Below are positions 16,501 through 24,404 of a stretch of 34,375 bases of DNA, in pieces; the first letter of the stretch is position 1; each line of letters starts with the position of its first letter. The DNA comes from Lachnospiraceae bacterium (lineage in GTDB: Bacteria; Bacillota; Clostridia; Lachnospirales; Lachnospiraceae): the NCBI GenBank assembly GCA_017503735.1, contig JAFVSN010000028.1, positions 1 through 34,375 of the forward strand, in the 5' to 3' direction. A model generated the notes under the pieces. The model did no database searches. It worked only from the letters and a program-made list of their open reading frames with translations, and had not been told where the DNA came from. The translations under genes and the position numbers were made by a program.

Positions 16501-17058
16501 ATGGATTTGCTTATTGCGGAAGGATTGGCGGAGCAGTTCGGTAAGGGAGTGCCGAAGTGGGTGTCCGGTACTTCCGGAACCGAATTGGTATGCGAGGTGC
16601 TATATCGGACAGGAAGGATGGAACAGGAGGATTTCCCACCGGCACGAATTGAGTATGAAGCGACGCCGGAGTATTGGTGCGGTTGGATTTTGGCATATTA
16701 TCAGTGGTATACCGGGAAGTCTTTTCGAAATATCCGGGATATCATTTCCATGGATGAACTATTAAGAATGTATCCGACTTTACATGAAGCGTCGGAAGAG
16801 AAGTTTATTGATGTGATGATTGAATGGGAGCGAAGAAAGGATTTGCCGACGCAATTACAACAGATGCGGAGAATCGCAGGGTATTCCCAACGTTTGTTAT
16901 CGGAAAAGTCCGGTGTGTCCCTTCGGATGATACAGCAGTATGAACAGGGAGCAAAGGATATCAACAAAGCAACCGGGACAAATCTTCTGGCGCTGGCACG
17001 GACGCTTGGGTGCAGGATGGAAGAATTGATGGAGATGAGAGCAGAGGAGGAAGAATAG
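16501..17058 (+). CDS. XRE-family regulator with an uncharacterised N-terminal domain
   Basis: A 185-residue protein with the helix-turn-helix at the C-terminal end (about residues 117-180): LQQMRRIAGYSQRLLSEKSG followed by VSLRMIQQYEQGAKDIN. Residues 1-110 form a separate domain, with KGVPKWVSGTSGTELV, TPEYWCGWILAYYQWYTG and MYPTLHEASEEKFIDVM. The start at ATG 16501 has GGAAGG 8 nt upstream; an in-frame TTG at 16483 would overlap the previous gene. From memory, this architecture is common in gut Firmicutes, often next to DUF3791/DUF3990 toxin-like genes, none of which is seen here. The stop lies within the stem of the terminator at 17049-17083. Confidence 0.8.
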   Translation: MDLLIAEGLAEQFGKGVPKWVSGTSGTELVCEVLYRTGRMEQEDFPPARIEYEATPEYWCGWILAYYQWYTGKSFRNIRDIISMDELLRMYPTLHEASEEKFIDVMIEWERRKDLPTQLQQMRRIAGYSQRLLSEKSGVSLRMIQQYEQGAKDINKATGTNLLALARTLGCRMEELMEMRAEEEE

Positions 17059-17083
17059 CTTCTATTCTTCCCCCTTTTCTTTT
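17049..17083 (+). terminator. Intrinsic terminator overlapping the XRE gene stop
   Basis: Perfect 10-bp stem GGAAGAATAG / CTATTCTTCC (17049-17058, 17062-17071) with a CTT loop, then CCCTTTTCTTTTT. The 5' arm contains the last codons and the TAG stop. Confidence 0.85.
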
Positions 17084-17161
17084 TCCATAAAATATGCTAC
17101 ACTATACTATGTGCTTTTATGGCTTTATTTGGCACGAGGACATATGTGAGGAGATCAGAAC

Positions 17162-19561
17162 ATGAATATCTATGAACAGTTAAAAAACGAATTAGGGATT
17201 CGTTTGGAGCAGGTAGAGGCTACCGTAAAGTTGATTGATGAGGGCAACACCATTCCGTTTATTGCCCGTTACCGTAAGGAAGTCACCGGTTCGTTAAATG
17301 ACGAAGTACTTCGTAACCTGCACGAACGTTTGGTATATCTTAGAAACTTAGAGGAAAAGAAGGAGCAGGTGCTTGGTAGTATCGAAGAGCAGGGAAAGCT
17401 TACCGAGGAACTCAAGGCACAGATTTTGGCGGCAACGACGTTGGTTGAAGTAGAGGATTTGTATCGTCCGTACCGCCCGAAGAGAAGAACCCGTGCCACC
17501 ATTGCGAAGGAAAAGGGTCTGGAACCTTTGGCAGAGCTTATTTTTACGGAAAGCTTAGACAAGCCGGCAGAGGAAGCAGGCGCAGAGTATGTGAAGGAAG
17601 CAGAGGATGCCGCTCTTTCCGTTAAGACTGCAAAGGAAGCGGTGGAAGGTGCGTTAGATATTATTGCGGAGCAGATTTCCGACGATGCGGAGTATCGTCG
17701 CTATATCCGTGAGATTACCATGGAGGAGGGTAAGATTGTTTCCAATGCCAAGGAAGCAAAGACCCAGTCCGTGTATGAGATGTACTATGAGTTTGAAGAG
17801 CCGCTTAACAAGCTTCCGGGACATCGTATCCTTGCTTTAAACCGTGGCGAGGATGAGAAGATTTTGACTGTGAAGGTCAGTGCACCGGAGGAACGTATTT
17901 TGCAGTTCCTTCGCACGAAACTCATTGTAAAAAAGAACGAGTTTACGGATGATTTGCTTGCGTTTGCGGCAGAGGATGCTTACAATCGTTTGATTGCTCC
18001 GGCTATCGAGCGCGAGATTCGTAATGATTTGACGGAGAAGGCAGAAGACGGTGCCATCAAGGTGTTCGGTAAGAACCTGGTACAGCTTCTTATGCAGCCT
18101 CCGATTGCGGGACAGACGGTTCTCGGTTGGGACCCGGCATTCCGTACCGGTTGTAAGTTGGCGGTAGTGGACCCGACGGGTAAGGTACTGGATACCGTTG
18201 TGATTTACCCGACGGCTCCGCAGAATAAGGTGGAAGAGTCCAAGAAGATTTTAAAGAGACTGATTGAGAAATATAACATTACCCTCATTTCCGTAGGAAA
18301 CGGTACGGCATCCAGAGAATCCGAACTGGTCATCGTAGAGCTTTTAAAAGAATTGAATCAGCCGATTCAGTATGTGATTGTAAACGAGGCAGGTGCTTCT
18401 GTTTATTCCGCAAGTAAGCTGGCTACGGAAGAGTTTCCGAACTTTGATGTGGGACAGCGTAGTGCGGCTTCCATTGCCCGTCGTTTGCAGGACCCGTTGG
18501 CGGAACTTGTTAAGATTGATCCGAAGTCCATCGGTGTAGGGCAGTATCAGCATGATATGAACCAGAAAAAGTTGTCCGAGACCTTATCCGGCGTGGTAGA
18601 GGATTGTGTAAATAAGGTAGGCGTGGATTTAAATACCGCTTCGGCACCGCTCCTTGAGTATGTGTCCGGTATTTCTAAGCCGATTGCGAAGAATATTGTG
18701 GCATATCGTGAGGAAAACGGTAAGTTCAAGACCCGTAAGGAACTTCTTAAGGTGGCAAAGCTGGGACCGAAGGCTTACGAACAGTGTGCGGGCTTCCTTC
18801 GCATCAACGACGGAACCAATCCGTTAGATGCCACCAGCGTGCATCCGGAGTCTTACGAGGCGGCGGAGAAGCTACTTGATAAGCTTGGTTATACCGTAGC
18901 GGACATTAAAAAGGTACAGGCAGAGCAGAAAGAATTACAGGCTCGTGCGGAAAAGGCAACAAAGAAGGACGAAGCTCCGAAGCGCAACCGGGAAAAGGAC
19001 AACCGTCTCCGTGTCAAGGGAGGTAACACCATGATGGCACAGGCTTTGATGGCGGCTATGAGCGGCGGTAACTTTACCGCACCGGCAGAAGATGCCGAGG
19101 TGAAAAAGTCCGGTAAGGGCGGCGATAAGAACGTGGCACAGGATGTGGCATCCGGCAGCGGGTTGTCCGGTCTTTCCCGTCAGATTAAGAATAAGACGGC
19201 TCTGGCAGAGGAGCTTGGTATCGGTGAGATTACCTTGACGGATATTATTAAGGAATTGGAGAAACCGGGACGTGACCCGCGTGAAGAAATGCCGAAGCCG
19301 ATTCTTCGTACCGACGTGCTGGAAATGAAGGATTTGACCGAGGGCATGATTTTAAAGGGTACGGTGCGTAACGTGATCGATTTCGGTGCGTTCGTGGATA
19401 TCGGTGTACATCAGGACGGTCTGGTACACATTTCCCAAATGTCCAAGGAACGTTTCATTAAGCATCCGCTGGATGCTGTGAGCGTTGGTGATGTTGTGGA
19501 TGTTAAGGTCATGAGCGTGGATTTACAGAAGAAGAGAATTCAGCTGACGATGATCTTATAG
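17162..19561 (+). CDS. tex: Tex-family S1 RNA-binding transcription accessory protein
   Basis: A 799-residue Tex/YhgF protein, a nucleic-acid-binding factor related to eukaryotic Spt6. The N-terminal helical Tex domain contains TIPFIARYRKEVTGSLNDE. The YqgF-like RNase-fold domain contains GWDPAFRTGCKLAVVDPTGK (about residue 323). The HhH region VSGISKPIAKNIVAYRE lies near 500. The C-terminal S1 domain (about 722-799) has LKGTVRNVIDFGAFVDIGVH. Between the HhH region and the PGRDPR motif, residues about 590-685 form a lysine/glycine/alanine-rich insertion that makes this copy longer than the usual 715-785 residues as I recall them. AGGAG lies about 8 nt upstream of the start. Confidence 0.95.
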   Translation: MNIYEQLKNELGIRLEQVEATVKLIDEGNTIPFIARYRKEVTGSLNDEVLRNLHERLVYLRNLEEKKEQVLGSIEEQGKLTEELKAQILAATTLVEVEDLYRPYRPKRRTRATIAKEKGLEPLAELIFTESLDKPAEEAGAEYVKEAEDAALSVKTAKEAVEGALDIIAEQISDDAEYRRYIREITMEEGKIVSNAKEAKTQSVYEMYYEFEEPLNKLPGHRILALNRGEDEKILTVKVSAPEERILQFLRTKLIVKKNEFTDDLLAFAAEDAYNRLIAPAIEREIRNDLTEKAEDGAIKVFGKNLVQLLMQPPIAGQTVLGWDPAFRTGCKLAVVDPTGKVLDTVVIYPTAPQNKVEESKKILKRLIEKYNITLISVGNGTASRESELVIVELLKELNQPIQYVIVNEAGASVYSASKLATEEFPNFDVGQRSAASIARRLQDPLAELVKIDPKSIGVGQYQHDMNQKKLSETLSGVVEDCVNKVGVDLNTASAPLLEYVSGISKPIAKNIVAYREENGKFKTRKELLKVAKLGPKAYEQCAGFLRINDGTNPLDATSVHPESYEAAEKLLDKLGYTVADIKKVQAEQKELQARAEKATKKDEAPKRNREKDNRLRVKGGNTMMAQALMAAMSGGNFTAPAEDAEVKKSGKGGDKNVAQDVASGSGLSGLSRQIKNKTALAEELGIGEITLTDIIKELEKPGRDPREEMPKPILRTDVLEMKDLTEGMILKGTVRNVIDFGAFVDIGVHQDGLVHISQMSKERFIKHPLDAVSVGDVVDVKVMSVDLQKKRIQLTMIL

Positions 19562-19617
19562 TAAATGAGGAAGGAGCCATTTTCGATAGAAAATGTGCGG
19601 AATCCGAATGTTAGTAG

Positions 19618-19650
19618 GATTGCGGGAACTGCGAAGCAGTAGAGCAATCC
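19618..19650 (+). repeat. Nested inverted repeat between tex and the esterase
   Basis: GGATTGC (19618-19624) pairs with GCAATCC (19644-19650), enclosing ACTGC-GAA-GCAGT. No T-tract follows on either strand, so it is not a classical terminator; it may be a processing or stability hairpin in a shared transcript. Confidence 0.55.
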
Positions 19651-19681
19651 GGGTGTACCAAAAGGATAAGGAGGAATACAG

Positions 19682-20560
19682 ATGGAAAATCAACCGACCC
19701 CACCGTGGGCAAATGAGCTTACGGAGGATGAATTTATCAGTTATGCCGCTACCTACAAGGTAGGAGAGTATTTTCATCTATATCACAAGGAAATCTTTGA
19801 AGTACCGTCCATCGGGAATCTCAGATATTATTATTACGACCCGACGGAGCATGGGTATCCGAAGGATAAAAAGTATCCGCTTTTGGTTTTCTTACACGGA
19901 ACCTCCAATGCGTTGGAAGGTGATATTTGTATCAATTACAGCGGCGGGGAATTGTTTGCTTCTCCGGAGTATCAGAAGCAGCTTGGCGGTGCTTATGTGC
20001 TGATTCCCCTTGCCAATGAATACAGAGATGAGGAGGGTTCTGTCAAAGGAACCTGGCATACGGGAGAATACACAAAACCGGTGGTGGACCTGATCAAGCA
20101 GTTTGTCAAAGAAAGAGAGCAGACCGTAGGGAAAAAGATTGTGATGGGAAATTCCAGCGGAGCAACCTTCTGCTTTCAGGTGGTTGCACAGGATACCGCA
20201 TTTTTTGACGGGTGTGTACCCATTGGGACAAGTGAGATTCCGTCGGATGAAGTATTGGATGAATTTGATGCCGATGATGTACATCTGTTTTTTGCGATTT
20301 CTACCCACGATGAATTCCATGATTTTGAAACGGAAATTCGTCCCCGGGTGCCGCGTCTGGAACGGCTGAAGCATAAATTCCTCTATTTTCCGAAGTGGAC
20401 AAAGAACGGGGACGGCGGTATTGCGTCCATTAACTTTGGCGTAGAAATGGGACAGCATTGTCTGGTGAATTCCATGCATGCGAATTTGATGTTTGATGAC
20501 GGAACACCGATGGAAGAACGACTGCTGCAAGGGGTAATTGGATGGATTCTACAAGTGTAG
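19682..20560 (+). CDS. Cytoplasmic alpha/beta-hydrolase (esterase/depolymerase-like)
   Basis: A 292-residue alpha/beta-hydrolase without a signal peptide. It has the oxyanion-region segment KKYPLLVFLHGTSNALEG (about residue 60-80) and the nucleophile elbow GNSSGAT (Ser about 157), and a later GQHCLVNSMH supplies the likely catalytic His (about 260). The Asp could be in ISTHDEFHDFE. The family resembles PHB-depolymerase/feruloyl-esterase-type hydrolases, but the substrate is unknown. AAGGAGG sits about 8 nt upstream of the ATG. A second, lipoprotein member of the same broad fold is at 23492. Confidence 0.75.
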   Translation: MENQPTPPWANELTEDEFISYAATYKVGEYFHLYHKEIFEVPSIGNLRYYYYDPTEHGYPKDKKYPLLVFLHGTSNALEGDICINYSGGELFASPEYQKQLGGAYVLIPLANEYRDEEGSVKGTWHTGEYTKPVVDLIKQFVKEREQTVGKKIVMGNSSGATFCFQVVAQDTAFFDGCVPIGTSEIPSDEVLDEFDADDVHLFFAISTHDEFHDFETEIRPRVPRLERLKHKFLYFPKWTKNGDGGIASINFGVEMGQHCLVNSMHANLMFDDGTPMEERLLQGVIGWILQV

Positions 20561-20596
20561 GATGAATTAGAAAGGTACTTGAAAGGGGTATGTTTC

Positions 20597-21103
20597 ATGA
20601 AAGAAGTTAAGTTTTCGGTTCAAATCACGGTGAAGGATATGTTTGCTTTTTTGATGCACCATTCCTACCGGGGAACGTCTTTGATTGCAGATGCGGTTGT
20701 GACCTTCGGAGCAATCGGTCTGTTGATTGCCGGCTTCGGAGAAGGAGACCCGGTAAAGACGACCGCTTTGATTTTGGTGGCATTGTTGTTTACGGTGGTA
20801 CATCCGTTACAGCTTTATAACAGAGCCGTAAAACAGGTAAAGAATAATGAAGTGTTCAAATTGCCGCTTGATTATGTGCTGACCGACGAAGGAATCACTT
20901 TGAGCCAGGGAGAAGAAACCCAGTCCTTTACCTGGGCAGATGTGTATCAGATTAAGGAGTATAAGTCCCAGATTTTAGTGTATACCGGTCGTGTGTATGC
21001 TTGTATTTGGCCGAAGCGTGTACTTACAGAGTGTGAAGAAAAAGTAAAAGAGCTGTTTAAGGAACATTTGACGGAAAAAGTGGCCGGCAAGAGTATCAGA
21101 TAA
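20597..21103 (+). CDS. YcxB-like membrane protein
   Basis: A 168-residue protein with two adjacent transmembrane helices (about residues 28-45 and 52-72) and a C-terminal cytoplasmic YcxB-like domain. That domain is recognised by the pattern LDYVLTDEGITLSQGEETQS, then FTWADVYQIKEYKSQILVY. Function is unknown; the domain has a PH-like look. The start at 20597 is supported by GAAAGGGG 8 nt upstream; an in-frame TTG at 20579 is less likely. It follows the esterase by 36 bp. Confidence 0.75.
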   Translation: MKEVKFSVQITVKDMFAFLMHHSYRGTSLIADAVVTFGAIGLLIAGFGEGDPVKTTALILVALLFTVVHPLQLYNRAVKQVKNNEVFKLPLDYVLTDEGITLSQGEETQSFTWADVYQIKEYKSQILVYTGRVYACIWPKRVLTECEEKVKELFKEHLTEKVAGKSIR

Positions 21104-21187
21104 GAAGTGCTTGTAAGAACAGGATGGAAGCATAGAGTGGAATGTTGACGGCAGTAATGTTTGAAAAGTCTGATTAAAGGAGCAGTT

Positions 21188-21607
21188 ATGAAGTTTGAAA
21201 GTTTTTCGGCAGAGGAAACTTATGCCCTTGGAAAGAAGTTAGGCGAAGAGGCAAGGCCGGGGGCGGTGTATTGTTTGTCCGGTGACCTTGGTGTAGGAAA
21301 AACTGTGTTTACAAAGGGATTCGCAGCGGGTCTCGGTGTCACCGATACGGTGAACAGCCCGACGTTTACCATTGTGCAGGAGTACAAGGGACGTTTGCCG
21401 TTTTATCATTTTGATGTGTACCGTATTGAGGAGCCGGAGGAGATGGAGGAAATCGGCTACGAGGATTATTTCTACGGGGACGGTGCCTGCATGATTGAGT
21501 GGGCGGAGTTAATTGAGGAACTGATTCCGGCAGATGCGGTAAAAGTGTGCATCTGCAAGGATTTAGAAAAGGGTACGGACTATCGTTTGATTACGGTGGG
21601 AGAATAA
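21188..21607 (+). CDS. tsaE: TsaE, ATPase for tRNA t6A37 synthesis
   Basis: A 139-residue ATPase that works with TsaB, TsaD and TsaC to place threonylcarbamoyl on A37 of ANN-decoding tRNAs. Walker A SGDLGVGKT is at about residues 28-36, followed by NSPTFTIVQEY (about 57), FYHFDVYRI (about 71) and the later CMIEWAELIEE. Length is typical. The start ATG at 21188 has AAAGGAG 6 nt upstream; an in-frame TTG at 21161 is rejected. It is directly followed by tsaB and rimI, a conserved arrangement in Firmicutes. tsaD is not in this window. Confidence 0.95.
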   Translation: MKFESFSAEETYALGKKLGEEARPGAVYCLSGDLGVGKTVFTKGFAAGLGVTDTVNSPTFTIVQEYKGRLPFYHFDVYRIEEPEEMEEIGYEDYFYGDGACMIEWAELIEELIPADAVKVCICKDLEKGTDYRLITVGE

Positions 21608-21635
21608 AGGATTTTACTTTAAGAGGTGAAATTAC

Positions 21636-22355
21636 ATGAAGATTTTAGCCATTGACAGCTCGGGACTCATTGCCTCTGCGGCACTTGCTACGGAGGATGC
21701 GGTGTTGGCCGAGTACACAACCAATTATAAAAAGACCCATTCCCAGACGTTACTTCCTATGATTGATGAAATTGTGAAGATGACGGAGACGGAACTTTCT
21801 GCGTTAGATGCCATTGCGGTAACGGCGGGACCGGGCTCTTTCACGGGACTTCGTATCGGGTCCGCTACGGCAAAGGGATTGGGACAGGCTCTTGATAAAC
21901 CGCTCATCGCGGTGCCGACCACGGAAGCCCTGGCTTGGAATTTCTGCGGCACTGAGGCGGTGATTTGTCCACTCATGGATGCCAGACGGTCTCAGGTGTA
22001 TACGGGATTGTATCGTTGGAATAAGGAAACCGGTGTCATTGATTGTTTACTGGAACAACAGGCGGTAGCGGTAGAAGAAATTATCGCGACAGTGAACCGT
22101 TTAGGACAGGCTGTGATTTTCCTGGGAGACGGTGCGGATGCGTACAAAGCAGTACTTGCGGAGAAGACTACAGTGGAATATTCCTTCGCACCGGTACATA
22201 TGAGTAAACAGCGTGCGGCTTCTTTGGCGGCTTGCGCTTTCGTGTATGCAAAGGAAGGAAAGCTTGTGAGTGCGGCGGAGTTTGTACCGACCTATCTTCG
22301 CAAGTCTCAGGCAGAGCGGGAAAGAGAAGAAAAGGAACGGGCAGAGCAGGCGTAG
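21636..22355 (+). CDS. tsaB: TsaB, tRNA t6A37 threonylcarbamoyltransferase complex dimerisation subunit
   Basis: A 239-residue ASKHA-fold protein that dimerises with TsaD as the scaffold of the t6A complex. The N-terminus MKILAIDSSGLIASAAL, the motif KTHSQTLLPMID and the signature TAGPGSFTGLRIGSATAKGL (about 64-83) are diagnostic. The C-terminus is highly charged (QAEREREEKERAEQ). AGAGGTG precedes the ATG. It lies 28 bp after tsaE and 12 bp before rimI. Confidence 0.95.
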   Translation: MKILAIDSSGLIASAALATEDAVLAEYTTNYKKTHSQTLLPMIDEIVKMTETELSALDAIAVTAGPGSFTGLRIGSATAKGLGQALDKPLIAVPTTEALAWNFCGTEAVICPLMDARRSQVYTGLYRWNKETGVIDCLLEQQAVAVEEIIATVNRLGQAVIFLGDGADAYKAVLAEKTTVEYSFAPVHMSKQRAASLAACAFVYAKEGKLVSAAEFVPTYLRKSQAEREREEKERAEQA

Positions 22356-22367
22356 GGAGGATCTTAC

Positions 22368-22817
22368 TTGGAGAAGACTTGGGCTATCAGAAGGATGACA
22401 GAGGAAGATGTGGCAGATGTGGCGGCTCTGGAGAAAGAAAACTTTTCCAGACCGTGGAGTTACGACGCTTTTTTGAATACCCTGTCGGATGAAAATTATA
22501 TAGTAATCATATCAAAGGACACGGACGCATTATTGGGATACTGCGTCCTTCTTTGTACGGGAGAAGAGGCGGACATCACCAACGTGTGTACTGCGCCGGT
22601 GGCACGGGGAAAGGGCGTGGCAACAGAAATGTTGACGGTTCTTATGGAAGAAGGAGAGTCCCGGGGAGTTGAGGAGTTTTTCTTAGAAGTACGGGAGAGC
22701 AATACTCCGGCGAGAGGTTTGTATACGAAGTTGGGCTTTGAGGTCATCGGTCTTCGGAAGAATTATTACGAGGAACCGAGGGAGCATGCGGTATTGATGA
22801 AGAAGACATTGAGGTGA
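22368..22817 (+). CDS. rimI: RimI-type ribosomal protein S18 alanine N-acetyltransferase
   Basis: A 149-residue GNAT acetyltransferase. RimI acetylates the N-terminus of ribosomal protein S18 (known for the family). It has IRRMTEEDVADVAALEKENF, SRPWSYDAF and the acetyl-CoA loop VARGKGVATEML (about 80-92), then EVRESNTPARGLYTKLGFEV and RKNYY near the end, all typical of RimI. The start is TTG at 22368 with GGGAGG about 8 nt upstream; no suitable ATG was seen nearby. Position behind tsaE-tsaB supports the call over a generic GNAT. Confidence 0.9.
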   Translation: MEKTWAIRRMTEEDVADVAALEKENFSRPWSYDAFLNTLSDENYIVIISKDTDALLGYCVLLCTGEEADITNVCTAPVARGKGVATEMLTVLMEEGESRGVEEFFLEVRESNTPARGLYTKLGFEVIGLRKNYYEEPREHAVLMKKTLR

Positions 22818-22838
22818 ATCGCGCTGGATTCTTTTTTG
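22817..22838 (+). terminator. Short-stem terminator after rimI
   Basis: GAATC (22817-22821) and GATTC (22828-22832) form a 5-bp stem followed by six T (22833-22838). The stem begins at the last base of the rimI stop codon. The short stem makes efficiency uncertain. Confidence 0.45.
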
Positions 22839-22884
22839 TCGATTTTAAGGGAAATCCGCTTGATTATGAGTAATCCAGGGGATA

Positions 22885-22978
22885 GATTTTCTCAAAATGT
22901 TCCTGTGCGCTATATTTGAGAAAAATTTTTCTGCTTTCTTGGGTACAAATAGCTAAAGGAGGCAATTTTGAGAAAATC
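22885..22978. repeat. Perfect 14-bp inverted repeat with a third half-site
   Basis: GATTTTCTCAAAAT (22885-22898) and its exact reverse complement (22965-22978) are separated by 66 bp. Between them, near 22914-22930, lies TTTGAGAAAAATTTTTC, sharing the TTTGAGAAAA core. The right arm overlaps the ribosome binding site region of the small reading frame at 22968. Confidence 0.65.
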
Positions 22979-23042
22979 CACTTCTTTCAATAGAAGTTTT
23001 GCAATTGTTGTGGGGAGGAATTGCTATGTGCGAAAAGTATAA
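22968..23042 (+). CDS. Possible 24-residue leader peptide
   Basis: A short frame starting at TTG 22968, 5 nt after an ideal AAAGGAGG. It encodes MRKSTSFNRSFAIVVGRNCY plus four residues, and its stop (23040-23042) lies 17 nt inside the downstream gene. The strong ribosome binding site argues for translation; the peptide has no recognisable function. It could couple translation to the membrane-protein gene at 23026 or be fortuitous. Confidence 0.3.
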   Translation: MRKSTSFNRSFAIVVGRNCYVRKV

Positions 23043-23475
23043 ATTCGGTTTTGATATTTGGGGTCTGATTCTGTTTTTGGTTATTATGCTTCCGAACTTT
23101 ATCTGGTTTGCGGTACCGGCACCCAATGATATTTTGCGGGTGGAGTCTGTTACAAAAGTAGCGGATGCCATCGGTTCGGTTTGTCAGGTGGTGATGGTGG
23201 CAGCGTTGTGCGCAATCATACATAAGGAGCGGAAAAAGTTTAGTATAACCCCGTTGATTTTTGCGGTCATCGGATGTTGTCTGCTATATTTTTTATGTTG
23301 GGGTTTGTATTACACAGGCGTGACGGATACAGTAGTACTATTGGGTCTGACGGTAGTACCGTGTCTGGCATTTTTTCTCTTTGCATTGGATAGAAAGAAT
23401 AAAATCGCATTGATTCCAATCGGTGGTTTTACGATATGTCATGTGATATTCGGAGTAGTGAATTTTGTGATATGA
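23026..23475 (+). CDS. Four-helix integral membrane protein of unknown function
   Basis: A 149-residue protein with four predicted transmembrane helices: FGFDIWGLILFLVIMLPNF, VVMVAALCAIIH, FAVIGCCLLYFLCWGLYY and a final pair in VVLLGLTVVPCLAFFLFAL and the C-terminal hydrophobic stretch. No catalytic motif is visible. The start at ATG 23026 has GGGGAGG 8 nt upstream; an in-frame TTG at 22999 lacks one. It is 16 bp upstream of the lipoprotein esterase and probably cotranscribed with it. Confidence 0.7.
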   Translation: MCEKYKFGFDIWGLILFLVIMLPNFIWFAVPAPNDILRVESVTKVADAIGSVCQVVMVAALCAIIHKERKKFSITPLIFAVIGCCLLYFLCWGLYYTGVTDTVVLLGLTVVPCLAFFLFALDRKNKIALIPIGGFTICHVIFGVVNFVI

Positions 23476-23491
23476 GAAAAGGTAGGGCGGT

Positions 23492-24382
23492 ATGAAAAAA
23501 ACGGTAATTACGGGACTTGTGTTAGGGGTGTTTGTGTGTCTTTGCGGGTGTGGCGGAAAGACAAAACAAGAGTACAGGTTGGAAAATGTTGTACAGGAAA
23601 GTGACACAAAAATTTCCTGTACCTTTGATGGAGTGGGGCATTCCTTCCTTTTGGATTTTCCGGAGAAAACCGAAGGAGCACCGTTGGTTCTTATGCTGCA
23701 TGGATATGGAGGAACAGCGGAAGGGTTTCGGTCTACAACCCGTTTTGAGGAAGAGGCCAATACATTGGGATATGCGGTAGTGTATGTGACGGGAGCAAAG
23801 GACTCGGAGGATGCCACAGCTTCAAACGGATGGAATTCCGGGCTAAGAAGCACGGGAAACAAAGATGTGGAGTTTTTGGTTGCGTTGGCAAAGTATTTGC
23901 AGGAGGAGTATGGGATTGATAAAGAGCACACTTATGCGGTGGGATTCAGTAACGGAGCTTTTATGACGCACCGGCTTGCGATGGAAGCCTCGGACACTTT
24001 TTCGGCAGTAGTGAGTGTGGCGGGAAAAATGCCGGAGAGAATTTGGGAGAATCGGAATAAGAAAAATGAGGTGAGTGTTCTTCAGATAACCGGTGAAAAA
24101 GATGAGGCGGTTCCGAAACACAGTGATGGGACAGCAAAGTTTGCAATTGACCCTGCCATTGAAGATGTTATGGAATATTGGGCAACATCAAATGGCTTGG
24201 AATTTGAAAACAAGGTTACTGTAGGACCGAAGGCTACGTTGACACGGTACGGAAATGAAGAGAAGAAAACAAAGGTATGGCATTTGTTTATAAAGGATGC
24301 GCATCATTCCTGGTACGAAGAAGAGATAAGTAAGGTAGATACCAATGGTGTGATACTTGCTTTTTTTGAGGAATTGAAATAA
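23492..24382 (+). CDS. Lipoprotein alpha/beta-hydrolase (LpqC / PHB-depolymerase-like esterase)
   Basis: A 296-residue secreted lipoprotein esterase. The signal peptide MKKTVITGLVLGVFVCLCGC ends in a lipobox with the acylated Cys at about 18-20. The fold elements are LVLMLHGYGGTAEGF (oxyanion region), the nucleophile elbow GFSNGAF (Ser about 152), ITGEKDEAVP with the likely Asp (about 203) and DAHHSWYEE with the catalytic His (about 270). The family includes polyhydroxybutyrate depolymerases and feruloyl/acetyl-xylan esterases; in a cellulolytic organism a plant cell-wall esterase is plausible (inference). Confidence 0.8.
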   Translation: MKKTVITGLVLGVFVCLCGCGGKTKQEYRLENVVQESDTKISCTFDGVGHSFLLDFPEKTEGAPLVLMLHGYGGTAEGFRSTTRFEEEANTLGYAVVYVTGAKDSEDATASNGWNSGLRSTGNKDVEFLVALAKYLQEEYGIDKEHTYAVGFSNGAFMTHRLAMEASDTFSAVVSVAGKMPERIWENRNKKNEVSVLQITGEKDEAVPKHSDGTAKFAIDPAIEDVMEYWATSNGLEFENKVTVGPKATLTRYGNEEKKTKVWHLFIKDAHHSWYEEEISKVDTNGVILAFFEELK

Positions 24383-24404
24383 TGATTTTTGAGGTAGGGA
24401 TGAA

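Noticed and set aside
16483-16503. TTG start of the XRE regulator at 16483
   Set aside because: It overlaps the upstream gene and lacks a spaced ribosome binding site, while ATG 16501 has GGAAGG 8 nt upstream.
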